Assembly: GCA_964559135.1 (NCBI GenBank)
Contig: CAZLGG010000094.1
Span: forward strand, 1-15,522
Source: DRQF01 sp964559135
GTDB lineage: Bacteria; Planctomycetota; GCA-002687715; DRQF01
DNA length: 15,522 nucleotides
Direction of reading: 5' to 3'
Part shown: piece by piece, positions 7,301 through 13,556 of the stretch
Position numbering within the stretch: the stretch's first letter is position 1
How the letters are laid out: each line of letters starts with the position of its first letter
Notes under the pieces: model-generated
Database searches by the model: none
What the model was told of the DNA's origin: nothing
Seen by the model: only the letters and a program-made list of their open reading frames with translations
Position numbers and translations under genes: made by a program

Positions 7301-8146
7301 GGCCTCGCCCTTCTCCTCGAGTTGCGCGCCGACGGATTCCCCCTTGGTCATCCACTCGGTCTTGTCCTCCTCCGTGGCGCTCCGTCGCTCCTGAAGCGAC
7401 TGAAGCGAGGCCTCGACGCTCTCCAGTTCGCGTGAGTCCTGAGCGAAACGGTGCAGAGCGACCTGAGCCTGGAGTTCGGAGGCCTTTTGGCTAAATTCGC
7501 GGTAACGGCGCGCCTTGCCCGCCTGCCGCTTCAGGGAGTTTTCCTGACGGGTCAGCTCCTCGACGATGTCGGCCAGTCGCACCAAGTTGTCATCGACCCG
7601 GTCGAGCTTGAGTTCGGTTTCGTGGCGGCGGGCCCTGAATCGGCTGATACCGGCGGCTTCCTCGAACACCTTGCGCCGATCTGTCGGATTGCTCGCCAAG
7701 ACGCTGTCGATCTTCCCCTGCTCCATGAAGGAGTAGCCGCCCGGGCCGAGGCCCGTTCCCATGAACAGTTCCCTGAGGTCCTTCAAACGGACGTTTTGTC
7801 CGTCGATCAGGTATTCGCTCTCCCCCGACCGGAAGAGACGTCGACCGATCGCAACCTCGTCGCGATCGACGGGAAGAACGCGCTCGGCATTGTCGAAGAC
7901 GAGTTTCACCTCGGCCATGTCCATGGGCGGCCGTCTTTCGCTCCCGTTGAAAATGACGTCCGTCATCTCATTGCCGCGAAGAGACCGGGCTCGCTGCTCG
8001 CCGAGGACCCACTTGACCGCATCCACCACGTTGCTCTTGCCGCAACCATTGGGACCGACGATGGCCGTCACGCCGCGGTCCAGGTCGAATTGGACCCGCT
8101 CCGCGAAGGACTTGAAGCCGAAGAGTTCAATGAACTTGAGTTTCAT
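4334..8146 (-). CDS. smc: Chromosome segregation protein SMC
   Basis: The 1270-residue product has full SMC architecture. The N-terminal head carries Walker A GPNGCGKSN (31-39), the arginine finger in SLRG (Arg57, as in Bacillus) and the Q-loop FMEQGKID (Gln143). Long coiled coils run from about 170 to 515 and 680 to 1035, joined by a hinge at about 525-660 (DAVEAALGETLQAMIVDT; GRAVFVPLELF). The C-terminal head has LGNVNLAAIEDLEEV, the ABC signature LLSGGERTLTA (from 1081) and Walker B CCLLDEVDAALDEDN (about 1107-1121). SMC homodimers use ATP to extrude and align DNA during segregation, with ScpA and ScpB, whose genes are not in this window. After the usual end of the head (about 1175) there are some 95 extra residues, rich in charge, with PKRGRRRRGG and an STSTSTS run. 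The ribosome-binding site (AGGGA, four bases before ATG) is modest. Confidence 0.97.
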   Translation of the reverse strand: MKLKFIELFGFKSFAERVQFDLDRGVTAIVGPNGCGKSNVVDAVKWVLGEQRARSLRGNEMTDVIFNGSERRPPMDMAEVKLVFDNAERVLPVDRDEVAIGRRLFRSGESEYLIDGQNVRLKDLRELFMGTGLGPGGYSFMEQGKIDSVLASNPTDRRKVFEEAAGISRFRARRHETELKLDRVDDNLVRLADIVEELTRQENSLKRQAGKARRYREFSQKASELQAQVALHRFAQDSRELESVEASLQSLQERRSATEEDKTEWMTKGESVGAQLEEKGEALSALRQQTTRLEAQIKGARDLVSLHERNLSNLEGRAANRKREIEALAAEATRTDERIEEVTGDLEALRAALELRRNTLGDKEEQVRLLKETSKGLEASLRETEQRFESLSRRSLELEREIARIEAEQERWKGEIERAQEAGQEIARRKEGLVQSLRDKEAEASRLASRRSEADGALEAARAEKTRCQESVVEIGDRHREALAGRARLAARVEALESHLGRRDILQDGVRLLLDARAADESFLPGFRGLLIDGIEVDLNHADAVEAALGETLQAMIVDTVADAVAGARWLDEKGEGRAVFVPLELFTAEAGELPEGVRVTRDDFTRVVAHLLRGVRLVDHEDLSRVLQDATDPSGVIVTPRGAVVREGGVLATGRASDERGQLALRAELLELRAELAVADEEVPSLEAALQQSRARAVESARAVAEAEKSSAQVARECGETEHALTALRAEMARLEDEDGQLTQRNSAARDRLAKLDAERVNAGDALKQVVASLAEVESLRATRGGEREVGLKALDEAQRALENERVEFARESQRLQGTEETLSHLEERRDRARKTVERYREELSAYAGDRSASEKEAAEQADLANRLEKELVALKEQLAEAEQSVGAIRRHYDEAVAAIQRLDRVLAELSEEIHGLEIRRSELRVGCEALVEKVREELDLDLQALYRDYEVPDDVDWEAVEAELEEVRNSLRRLGNVNLAAIEDLEEVQERLTFLVAQRDDLLHSKNRLTRILADIEAQSTKLFIETFDRVRDHFQGIFRKLFGGGRADIVLVDPENPLESGIEITAKPPGKEARSITLLSGGERTLTAVSLLFAIIRAHPCPCCLLDEVDAALDEDNTERFCMLLDEFLGRTQFVLITHSRRTMARADLLYGVTMGERGVSRRVGVRFEDVGEDGEIMVPPDSDESPGNGNPKRGRRRRGGPNTAESTSTSTSARPLVGDVMVDMAAAGEEVAHGGKRGTIDSVGPPPRRRKASREAPAEKEIEEEA

Positions 8147-8214
8147 GGATTCCCTGACTTGAACCGGCTGGAAGGACTAGCGCCCCGGTATTTCTAACCT
8201 CCCGAGGTGACAGA

Positions 8215-9561
8215 TCAGCGCCCCTCGCGGGGGAAAAGGAGCCCCTTCAGCTGCGGATCCAGGGACTCGACCCGGGCCCGGCGTCCCAGGGCCGACACCC
8301 TCAAACGGCGAGATTCAGCCGAAAGACGGGGCCAGAAGGGCAAGAGACCGGATTCCACGTCCCGTCGGTCCTCTTTCGCTCGAACCTTGAAGACCCGATA
8401 AAGCAAGACTCCGTCCGACGTGATCAAGGGCCCGCTCAGGACCCCGGTCTTGCCGTCGAAGAACGCCGCGCCGGTCCAGGGCTCGACATCATCCCGTCCC
8501 ACGCTGCGGCTGGGCGTCCACGTCCACCCCTCGGGAATGGGGACGTCCTCGCCCCCCGGAGGAGCTTTTCGCAGGACAGCCTCCAGGGCGGCCGCACGGG
8601 CGCGAAGAGTCCCCAGCTGCCGGCGCTCCCAAACGGCCGTCGCGAAAAGAGGGATCAGCGTGGACTCGAGCGCCAGACGACGGGCGAGCTTCCGCGTGAG
8701 AGGCGTTCCGCGGTAGCGCTCCTGGAGATACGCGGCGACACGATCCAGATCCTCGAGCATGAGTACCAGGCCGTCGATCCGGAAGGCCGGGTGACCGTCT
8801 TTGGGACTCGGAGACGCTTCGGTCAACGGTCCGCGAAACGCCCCCTCGTCAAGGTCCCACGCGGTCTCCTTGCCTCCCGCGATCTTGACCCGCTTGGAAA
8901 CGACACCGAGGAGGGGATGGAACGCCTCCACCTCATACTCGCCCTCGGGCAGACCCTCCGCGAAAGCGTCCCCGGTGACGGCGGTGGTCAGGACGAGCCC
9001 CCCCTCGGGGTTCACGATCCATGCCTCCATCTCGTGCAGACGTTCTTCCATGATCCCGAAGCGACGACCGTCGCGGCCGGGCACCTGGACGGATTCGCCG
9101 GGGGGCACCGTGACGGCGCCCGTAGGCTTCTGCGATTCGTCGAGAAGAATGAAGCGATAGGCAATGTCGTCCCGATTCACGATGCGGAGGGGGCCATCGA
9201 GCCTGCCGACGGCGAACCGGGGATGGAGTTCGAGGTCTTCCACCACGAGCGTCGGTGTTGCGGACGACGAGCGCCTCTCCGAAGAAACCCCCTTGCCGTG
9301 CACCGTGAGAAGGACACCTGACAGCCCTCCCGTAGCCGCATCCACGCGCAACGTTTCGTCTCGATGCCGTCGGCGCAGGATCAGGTCCTCCCAACGGCGA
9401 TCCACTCCGCGCAAATCGGGGGGGACGAACAGCTCTCTCGGTGTGGGGACCGCTCGCTTCCATGCGACGTGGACCCGCAGGGATCCCCGCGGTGCTTGCG
9501 CAGCGATGTGGGCCCCGAGAGCCATCCAGAGAATCGACGTGAGGATCGCTCTTCGGTGCAT
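8215..9561 (-). CDS. Secreted protein: cupredoxin/carboxypeptidase-regulatory-like domain plus possible parvulin-like C half
   Basis: From the ATG at 9561 the product is 448 residues with a signal peptide (basic MHRRA, hydrophobic ILTSILWMALGAHIA, likely cut after AQA, residue 23). Residues about 105-230 follow the cupredoxin-like pattern of methylamine-utilisation-type proteins: LHPRFAVG, IVNRDDIAYRF, VPPGESVQV, then LHEMEAWI, and an EGLPEGEYEVEAFHPLLG segment like a carboxypeptidase-regulatory fold. The usual copper cysteine before the His is absent (the position is Glu173), so copper binding is doubtful. Residues 285-395 include a helical SurA-like stretch and GVLSGPLITSDGVLLYRV, which resembles the end of a parvulin isomerase domain; this second call is weak. 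The frame is open to 9666, but the upstream part lies in the preceding gene and lacks a signal peptide. The ATG overlaps the preceding stop as TGATG, implying translational coupling. Confidence 0.7.
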   Translation of the reverse strand: MHRRAILTSILWMALGAHIAAQAPRGSLRVHVAWKRAVPTPRELFVPPDLRGVDRRWEDLILRRRHRDETLRVDAATGGLSGVLLTVHGKGVSSERRSSSATPTLVVEDLELHPRFAVGRLDGPLRIVNRDDIAYRFILLDESQKPTGAVTVPPGESVQVPGRDGRRFGIMEERLHEMEAWIVNPEGGLVLTTAVTGDAFAEGLPEGEYEVEAFHPLLGVVSKRVKIAGGKETAWDLDEGAFRGPLTEASPSPKDGHPAFRIDGLVLMLEDLDRVAAYLQERYRGTPLTRKLARRLALESTLIPLFATAVWERRQLGTLRARAAALEAVLRKAPPGGEDVPIPEGWTWTPSRSVGRDDVEPWTGAAFFDGKTGVLSGPLITSDGVLLYRVFKVRAKEDRRDVESGLLPFWPRLSAESRRLRVSALGRRARVESLDPQLKGLLFPREGR

Positions 9562-11624
9562 CACGTCTCGTCCCGGAAAAGTGTCTCCTGAACTTCGATC
9601 AGTTCCGCGCCGGCCTCCAGCTCGAAGTAGCTCAAGGCCGTACTCTCGAACAATCGCGTCAGCCATGCGCCGGTGGCCAACTCGTCGTCGCCTCGCGCGG
9701 GCAGGGCCAGCCCGGGGCCAAGCCGCCTCAGAAACCCTGCCTCCAGGAAACGGCGATTCTGTTCCGCATGGAGGGGGCTGACGAGGGGCAACGTCGCCAA
9801 TCCGTCATCCTCGGCTTCGAGCGCCCGCATGAGCTCCCGGTCGGCCCGTCTGGCGGCCAAGCTGTCGGTGACGTGGAAGAATCGCTCCCTGAGGCGCCGG
9901 TCCCTCAGTCCTCCCAGGCGGATCCGGAGCCGCGCATCGTCGCGGGGTTCCCCGGCGAGGTAATCCAAACACGAGAAGATTCTCGTCAGCACTTCGGGCT
10001 CCTCACCCGCTTCGATGATGCCCCTCGCACGCATATACCGGGCGCATTGCAAAAGCCCCCAGAGTCGAATCGTTCCTCCCTGCCCCGCGCTGGCGATCCG
10101 CAACTCGCGGCCGCCGGGAAGCCGTGCGATGACGCCCCGCAGCGTCTCCGGGGCGGCCCCGCGGAGGAACCAGTACTGCTCCGAAAGCGCCTCCAGGGCC
10201 AGGGACATGGCGCCACTGATCGCGGAAGCCACGTCATCCAAGCTCTGAATGTCAGCGGTCGCCAAAGCGTGAGGGAGGTTGAGCGCGGCGGCGCCGACGT
10301 CGAGGACCACCTGCTCGGGTGCTTCGTCGGAGCCGCCCAAGCGGGCCTCGTCCGCTCCGCGCAACAAGCGGAACGCGACGCCGGGATGGCGCCGGGCCGC
10401 ACGGAAAAGCCGGGTGAGCGTCTCGGACTCCGGCCAGTGATGGGGTGCCCGCGCCCGAAGCAGAAACGTGACGCACAGCCGTCCGCGAAGAGCTGAACGG
10501 CGCTCCAGGCGGTCCAACAGGAGGTCTGCCAAAAGTCGCATGCGCCGGGCCTCGTCGTCCGCCCCCGCGTCCTCCAGGTGTTCGCCCCCCAGATGCACCT
10601 CCAAGGTGAGCGCGGGCATGAGGGGTCGCCCGTAGACGTCGTCCCTGAGGAGTTGATCCAGGAGTCGATCGACGAAGGTTCGTAATCGCCGTAGGGAGAC
10701 CCCCGCGGTGACGTGGGCCACGCCTTCGGCGAAGCGACGCACCACGACGCCCGAACGCACCAGCGGCCGAAGTGACTGGATGAGGCTCACCAGTTCCAGC
10801 AGGAAATCCTCGGGACGCTTGGCCGAGGCGAAAAGCGGCCCGCGCGCGTCGATTCTGGCCTCCTCGACTCTGAGGGGAGTGGCCAGCCCCATGATATGAA
10901 TTCGACCCTCCGAGTGGGCGTCACGAACAGCCGGTGAATGGATCGCGTCGAGGGACCAAGGAGAGAGTATGGCCGCCGCGGTCTCGACCTCGGGATCGGG
11001 TGCTCCGCGACCGGTCGCGTGGATCCATCCGTCGATGCGAGAAGCCGCGACGCCGATGAGGCGGCAACGGTCGAGAAGCTCGCGATCTCCGCGTTCCAAA
11101 AGGACCAGATCGAGGACTTCTCTCAGATGAGTCGTGGACACGGCATCCACCTGCAACTCTCTCAGCCGCGACACGACTCGGTCGGCGATTTCCGTGGCGA
11201 CGAGTTCGTTGACGCAGGCCTCGGCGGCAATCGAAGCGATCAAGCGATCCCGGTCGAAGCTCGTTCGCAGACCCAGTCCGGAATCGGTGACGTCCAGGCG
11301 CTTCGAAGAGGGTAAGCCGGCGCCCGACGCCCCTGGGAACTCGATGGCTCCGCTGTTTTTTCTATAGGCCGCCGCGACGCGCACATGACCCGTTTCGATG
11401 AGGACCCGATGGACGAGATGCCGGATATCCTCGACGGCGGGAGGGCTGTCGTCGCTGAATCGTTTTTCGAGGAAGAGCATCGCGACGCCGGTGAGCTCCT
11501 CGGCCATGTCCGCGTCCCCAGCGCCGCTGGCATCGACGGCCCTGCGGAGCGACTGCGCCAGACGATCCCTGGAAAAGGGCGCCCATTCATCTCCCTCGAT
11601 CCGAACTCGACTAATCTTTCCCAT
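9561..11624 (-). CDS. Two ATP-cone-like domains fused to a degenerate anaerobic ribonucleotide reductase (NrdD)-like body
   Basis: From the ATG at 11624 the product is 687 residues. Residues 1-92 form an ATP-cone (IRHLVHRVLIETGHVRVAAAY), like the one in NrdR and reductase large subunits; 112-200 look like a second, diverged cone. The rest follows class III reductase landmarks in order: SPAVRDAHSEGRIHIMGL (230-247; NrdD has AHxxGDIHIHDL), ALNLPHALA (447-455; TINLPRIA), GGTIRLWGLLQCARY (516-530; the IGxxGLxE segment), TLPLVSPLHAEQNRRF (611-626; TPAExxxxRF) and STALSYFELEAG (661-672). It stops where NrdD would begin its CxxC zinc site and glycyl-radical RVxGY motif; both are absent. It is therefore unlikely to reduce nucleotides and may be a nucleotide-sensing or regulatory relative. 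The start overlaps the nrdR stop by 14 bases with GGGGAAG seven bases upstream; the longer frame to 11711 lies wholly within nrdR and is rejected. Confidence 0.75.
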   Translation of the reverse strand: MGKISRVRIEGDEWAPFSRDRLAQSLRRAVDASGAGDADMAEELTGVAMLFLEKRFSDDSPPAVEDIRHLVHRVLIETGHVRVAAAYRKNSGAIEFPGASGAGLPSSKRLDVTDSGLGLRTSFDRDRLIASIAAEACVNELVATEIADRVVSRLRELQVDAVSTTHLREVLDLVLLERGDRELLDRCRLIGVAASRIDGWIHATGRGAPDPEVETAAAILSPWSLDAIHSPAVRDAHSEGRIHIMGLATPLRVEEARIDARGPLFASAKRPEDFLLELVSLIQSLRPLVRSGVVVRRFAEGVAHVTAGVSLRRLRTFVDRLLDQLLRDDVYGRPLMPALTLEVHLGGEHLEDAGADDEARRMRLLADLLLDRLERRSALRGRLCVTFLLRARAPHHWPESETLTRLFRAARRHPGVAFRLLRGADEARLGGSDEAPEQVVLDVGAAALNLPHALATADIQSLDDVASAISGAMSLALEALSEQYWFLRGAAPETLRGVIARLPGGRELRIASAGQGGTIRLWGLLQCARYMRARGIIEAGEEPEVLTRIFSCLDYLAGEPRDDARLRIRLGGLRDRRLRERFFHVTDSLAARRADRELMRALEAEDDGLATLPLVSPLHAEQNRRFLEAGFLRRLGPGLALPARGDDELATGAWLTRLFESTALSYFELEAGAELIEVQETLFRDET

Positions 11625-12081
11625 GTCGCGTCTTCCCCAACATGGCTTCCAGCTCGCGCATGAACTCGCCCACGTCCTTGAATTCGCGATAGACCGAAGC
11701 GAACCGGACATAGGCCACCTGATCGAGTTCCTTCAGGGCCTCCATCACCAAGTTGCCGATGAACTTGGAAGCGACCTCTCGATCGAACATTTCGTGGACG
11801 CGAGACTCGATGGAGTCGACGATCCGCTCCAATTCCTCGGAGGAAACCGGACGTTTTTCACAGGCCTTCAACATGCCTCGATGGATGCACTCCCGGTCGA
11901 AGGACACACGCGTTCCGTCCTTCTTGATGACCTGGAAGGGAATGGCTTCGACTTTCTCATACGTGGTGAACCGCCGACCGCAGCTCAGACACTCGCGGCG
12001 ACGCCGAATCACGGCGCCGTCCGCGGCGCTCCGGCTGTCGATGACCTTGTCATCATGTTTCTTGCAGAAGGGACATCGCAT
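11611..12081 (-). CDS. nrdR: Transcriptional repressor NrdR
   Basis: The 156-residue product is a textbook NrdR: N-terminal zinc ribbon MRCPFC (Cys3, Cys6) and CLSCGRRFTTYE (Cys31, Cys34), then an ATP-cone at about 49-139 (PFQVIKKDGTRVSFDRECI, YVRFASVYREFKDVGEF). NrdR senses dATP/ATP through its cone and represses ribonucleotide reductase genes by binding paired NrdR boxes. Length is normal (E. coli 149). No obvious Shine-Dalgarno precedes the ATG, but MRCP is the invariant family start. The 62-base gap from mnmE shows no convincing promoter and no NrdR box that I can see. The next gene starts inside the nrdR 3' end, so the two are almost certainly co-translated. No canonical reductase gene is in the window. 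Confidence 0.98.
   Translation of the reverse strand: MRCPFCKKHDDKVIDSRSAADGAVIRRRRECLSCGRRFTTYEKVEAIPFQVIKKDGTRVSFDRECIHRGMLKACEKRPVSSEELERIVDSIESRVHEMFDREVASKFIGNLVMEALKELDQVAYVRFASVYREFKDVGEFMRELEAMLGKTRHGKD
11632..11638 (-). promoter_or_regulatory. Ribosome-binding site inside nrdR for the ATP-cone/NrdD-like gene
   Basis: GGGGAAG on the minus strand lies within the last codons of nrdR, seven bases before the ATG at 11624. It fixes the start of the downstream gene and implies that ribosomes finishing nrdR can reinitiate there. Confidence 0.6.
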
Positions 12082-12120
12082 GGAATGCTACGTCTCTAAC
12101 ACGAAAGCCCGACACCGTCA

Positions 12121-12130
12121 TGCCGCGGCA
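12121..12130. repeat. Ten-base GC palindrome upstream of nrdR
   Basis: TGCCGCGGCA is a perfect palindrome in the short mnmE-nrdR gap, about 40 bases before the nrdR ATG. It is not an NrdR box (those are AT-rich). It could be a protein site or chance in GC-rich DNA. Confidence 0.2.
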
Positions 12131-12143
12131 CGCCCGATTCAGC

Positions 12144-13520
12144 TTATTTCCCGACGCAGAAAGTACTCATGATTCGAGTGAGCAACTCCTGGGTGGGTTC
12201 GGCTCCGGTGAGGCCGCTCAAGACCCGAAGAGCTTCGTGCAGATCCGCCGCCGCGAGCTCGGCTCCCAACCCTTCCTCCAAGCCCCGGGCGGCTCTCTCG
12301 ACGGCTCGAGCCGTCTGGGCGAGGAGACTCCCATGACGACGGGAGATGTCGCCGATGCTTCCCGGCCGGTCCATTCCACGAAGAACCTCGCCGAGGGTCC
12401 GTTTCAGCTCGCCCAGTCCTTCTCCCGTGACGGGACTCACCCAAAGGGTCGCCCCCCCGCGCCTCTCGGAACGGGGCACCAAGTCCGCATGGGTGAAAAC
12501 ACCGATCTCGGCGGGTCCCGACGACGACGCCTGAGGAGCTTGAGGCGCGGCCTCCGCGATGCAACGTCCGTCCGTCACGCGCAGCAGCAGATCGGCATTT
12601 CCCTCGGCGCGGACTCTCAGGCCGTGTGCCAGATCATCCGCCTCGCCCCCGAGGAACCCCTCGCCGGCCGAGTCGAGGAGAATCGCCTGGAGATCCTCCA
12701 ACGCGACGGTTGCTTCCAGGACATCGCGGGTCGTGCCGGCGTGAGGGCTCACGAGCGCCGCCCCGTCCTCGGTCAATGCGTTGAACAGGCTGCTCTTTCC
12801 CGCATTCGGAGGTCCGACGAGGAGAACATGGGGCCGAGCCCGGGACGGTCGCCACCGCCCCTGGTCCTCCACCAAGCCCCGCAGCATGCTCGCCAACTCG
12901 AGGAGGCGGGGAGCCGCGTCTTGGGGGATCTGGATCTCGATATCTTGATCAGAGAAATCGAATCCCAACTCGAGCGGCTGAAGGATGCTCAGGATCTCCT
13001 CGTTGGCGCGGGCGACACACCGGGAAAACCTCCCTCCCAGGATGTCGACCGCCGCCGAGAGTTCGTCCCCATCGCGAGCCTGAATCAGGGCGCCGACCGC
13101 CTCGATACGCGCGAGATCCCGTTTGCCGTTCAAAAGGGCGCGAAGGCTGAACTCGCCCGGGGCCGCCGGCCTGGCACCTTTGCGCTCGCAGAGATCCTGC
13201 ACCATCTCGACGAAACGCGGATGACCGGGAAGATGGATCTCCACCTGGTCTTCCCCTGTGTAGGAGCGGGGCGCTCGCATCACGAGCACCATGACCGGGA
13301 TCGCCGTCCCCGATCGCCCGAGTACGAACTGCCCCCGCGTCGCTCCGCGTCGCAAGGCACGAACGGTGGGTTCTCCATTCGCCGGGAGGTACCAGCGATG
13401 GACGATTTCGGACGCCCTGGGGCCGGAGAGCCGCACGATCGCCCTCGCGCCGATGCCGGGCGCGGAGGACGTCGCAACGATCGTATCCCCCAGACCACGG
13501 ACGAATTCACTCGCGTCCAT
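12144..13520 (-). CDS. mnmE: tRNA uridine-5-carboxymethylaminomethyl(34) synthesis GTPase MnmE (divergent GTPase motifs)
   Basis: The 458-residue product has MnmE layout: N-terminal folate-binding domain (DTIVATSSAPGIGARAIVRLSG at 12 onward; SYTGEDQVEIHLPGH; PGEFSLRALLNGKRDLARIEA), helical domain with inserted G domain, and the C-terminal FCVGK with the essential cysteine (Cys455). With MnmG it modifies the wobble uridine of certain tRNAs. In the G domain the P-loop GPPNAGKSS (236-244, with the potassium-binding Asn239), TTRD (263-266) and SPVTGEG (362-368) are intact. Two positions are not: the G4 guanine motif is THAD (343-346) rather than NKxD, and the E. coli Glu282 catalytic position is Asp295, in an equal-length alignment from DSAG to VTD. 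GGGAGG six bases before the ATG secures the start. It lies 36 bases after yidC; no jag gene intervenes. Confidence 0.95.
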   Translation of the reverse strand: MDASEFVRGLGDTIVATSSAPGIGARAIVRLSGPRASEIVHRWYLPANGEPTVRALRRGATRGQFVLGRSGTAIPVMVLVMRAPRSYTGEDQVEIHLPGHPRFVEMVQDLCERKGARPAAPGEFSLRALLNGKRDLARIEAVGALIQARDGDELSAAVDILGGRFSRCVARANEEILSILQPLELGFDFSDQDIEIQIPQDAAPRLLELASMLRGLVEDQGRWRPSRARPHVLLVGPPNAGKSSLFNALTEDGAALVSPHAGTTRDVLEATVALEDLQAILLDSAGEGFLGGEADDLAHGLRVRAEGNADLLLRVTDGRCIAEAAPQAPQASSSGPAEIGVFTHADLVPRSERRGGATLWVSPVTGEGLGELKRTLGEVLRGMDRPGSIGDISRRHGSLLAQTARAVERAARGLEEGLGAELAAADLHEALRVLSGLTGAEPTQELLTRIMSTFCVGK

Positions 13521-13556
13521 CGGCGCCCTCCCGGCGGGCGAAAAGAGATCGGCCCG

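Noticed and set aside
8197..8208. ACCTCGGGAGGT palindrome between the cupredoxin-like gene and smc as a terminator
   Set aside because: Only five base pairs with a two-base loop and no T tract; a stable hairpin cannot form well.
9562..9666. Longer N terminus for the secreted cupredoxin-like protein
   Set aside because: It lies inside the preceding gene and would bury the signal peptide; the TGATG overlap gives a better start at 9561.
11625..11711. Longer N terminus for the ATP-cone/NrdD-like protein
   Set aside because: These 29 codons lie wholly inside nrdR in another frame, and the ATP-cone begins right at the ATG at 11624, which has a good ribosome-binding site.
12082..12143. Possible promoter or NrdR box before nrdR
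   Set aside because: Only a weak TTAGAG with no proper -35, and no AT-rich paired NrdR-box sequence is visible.
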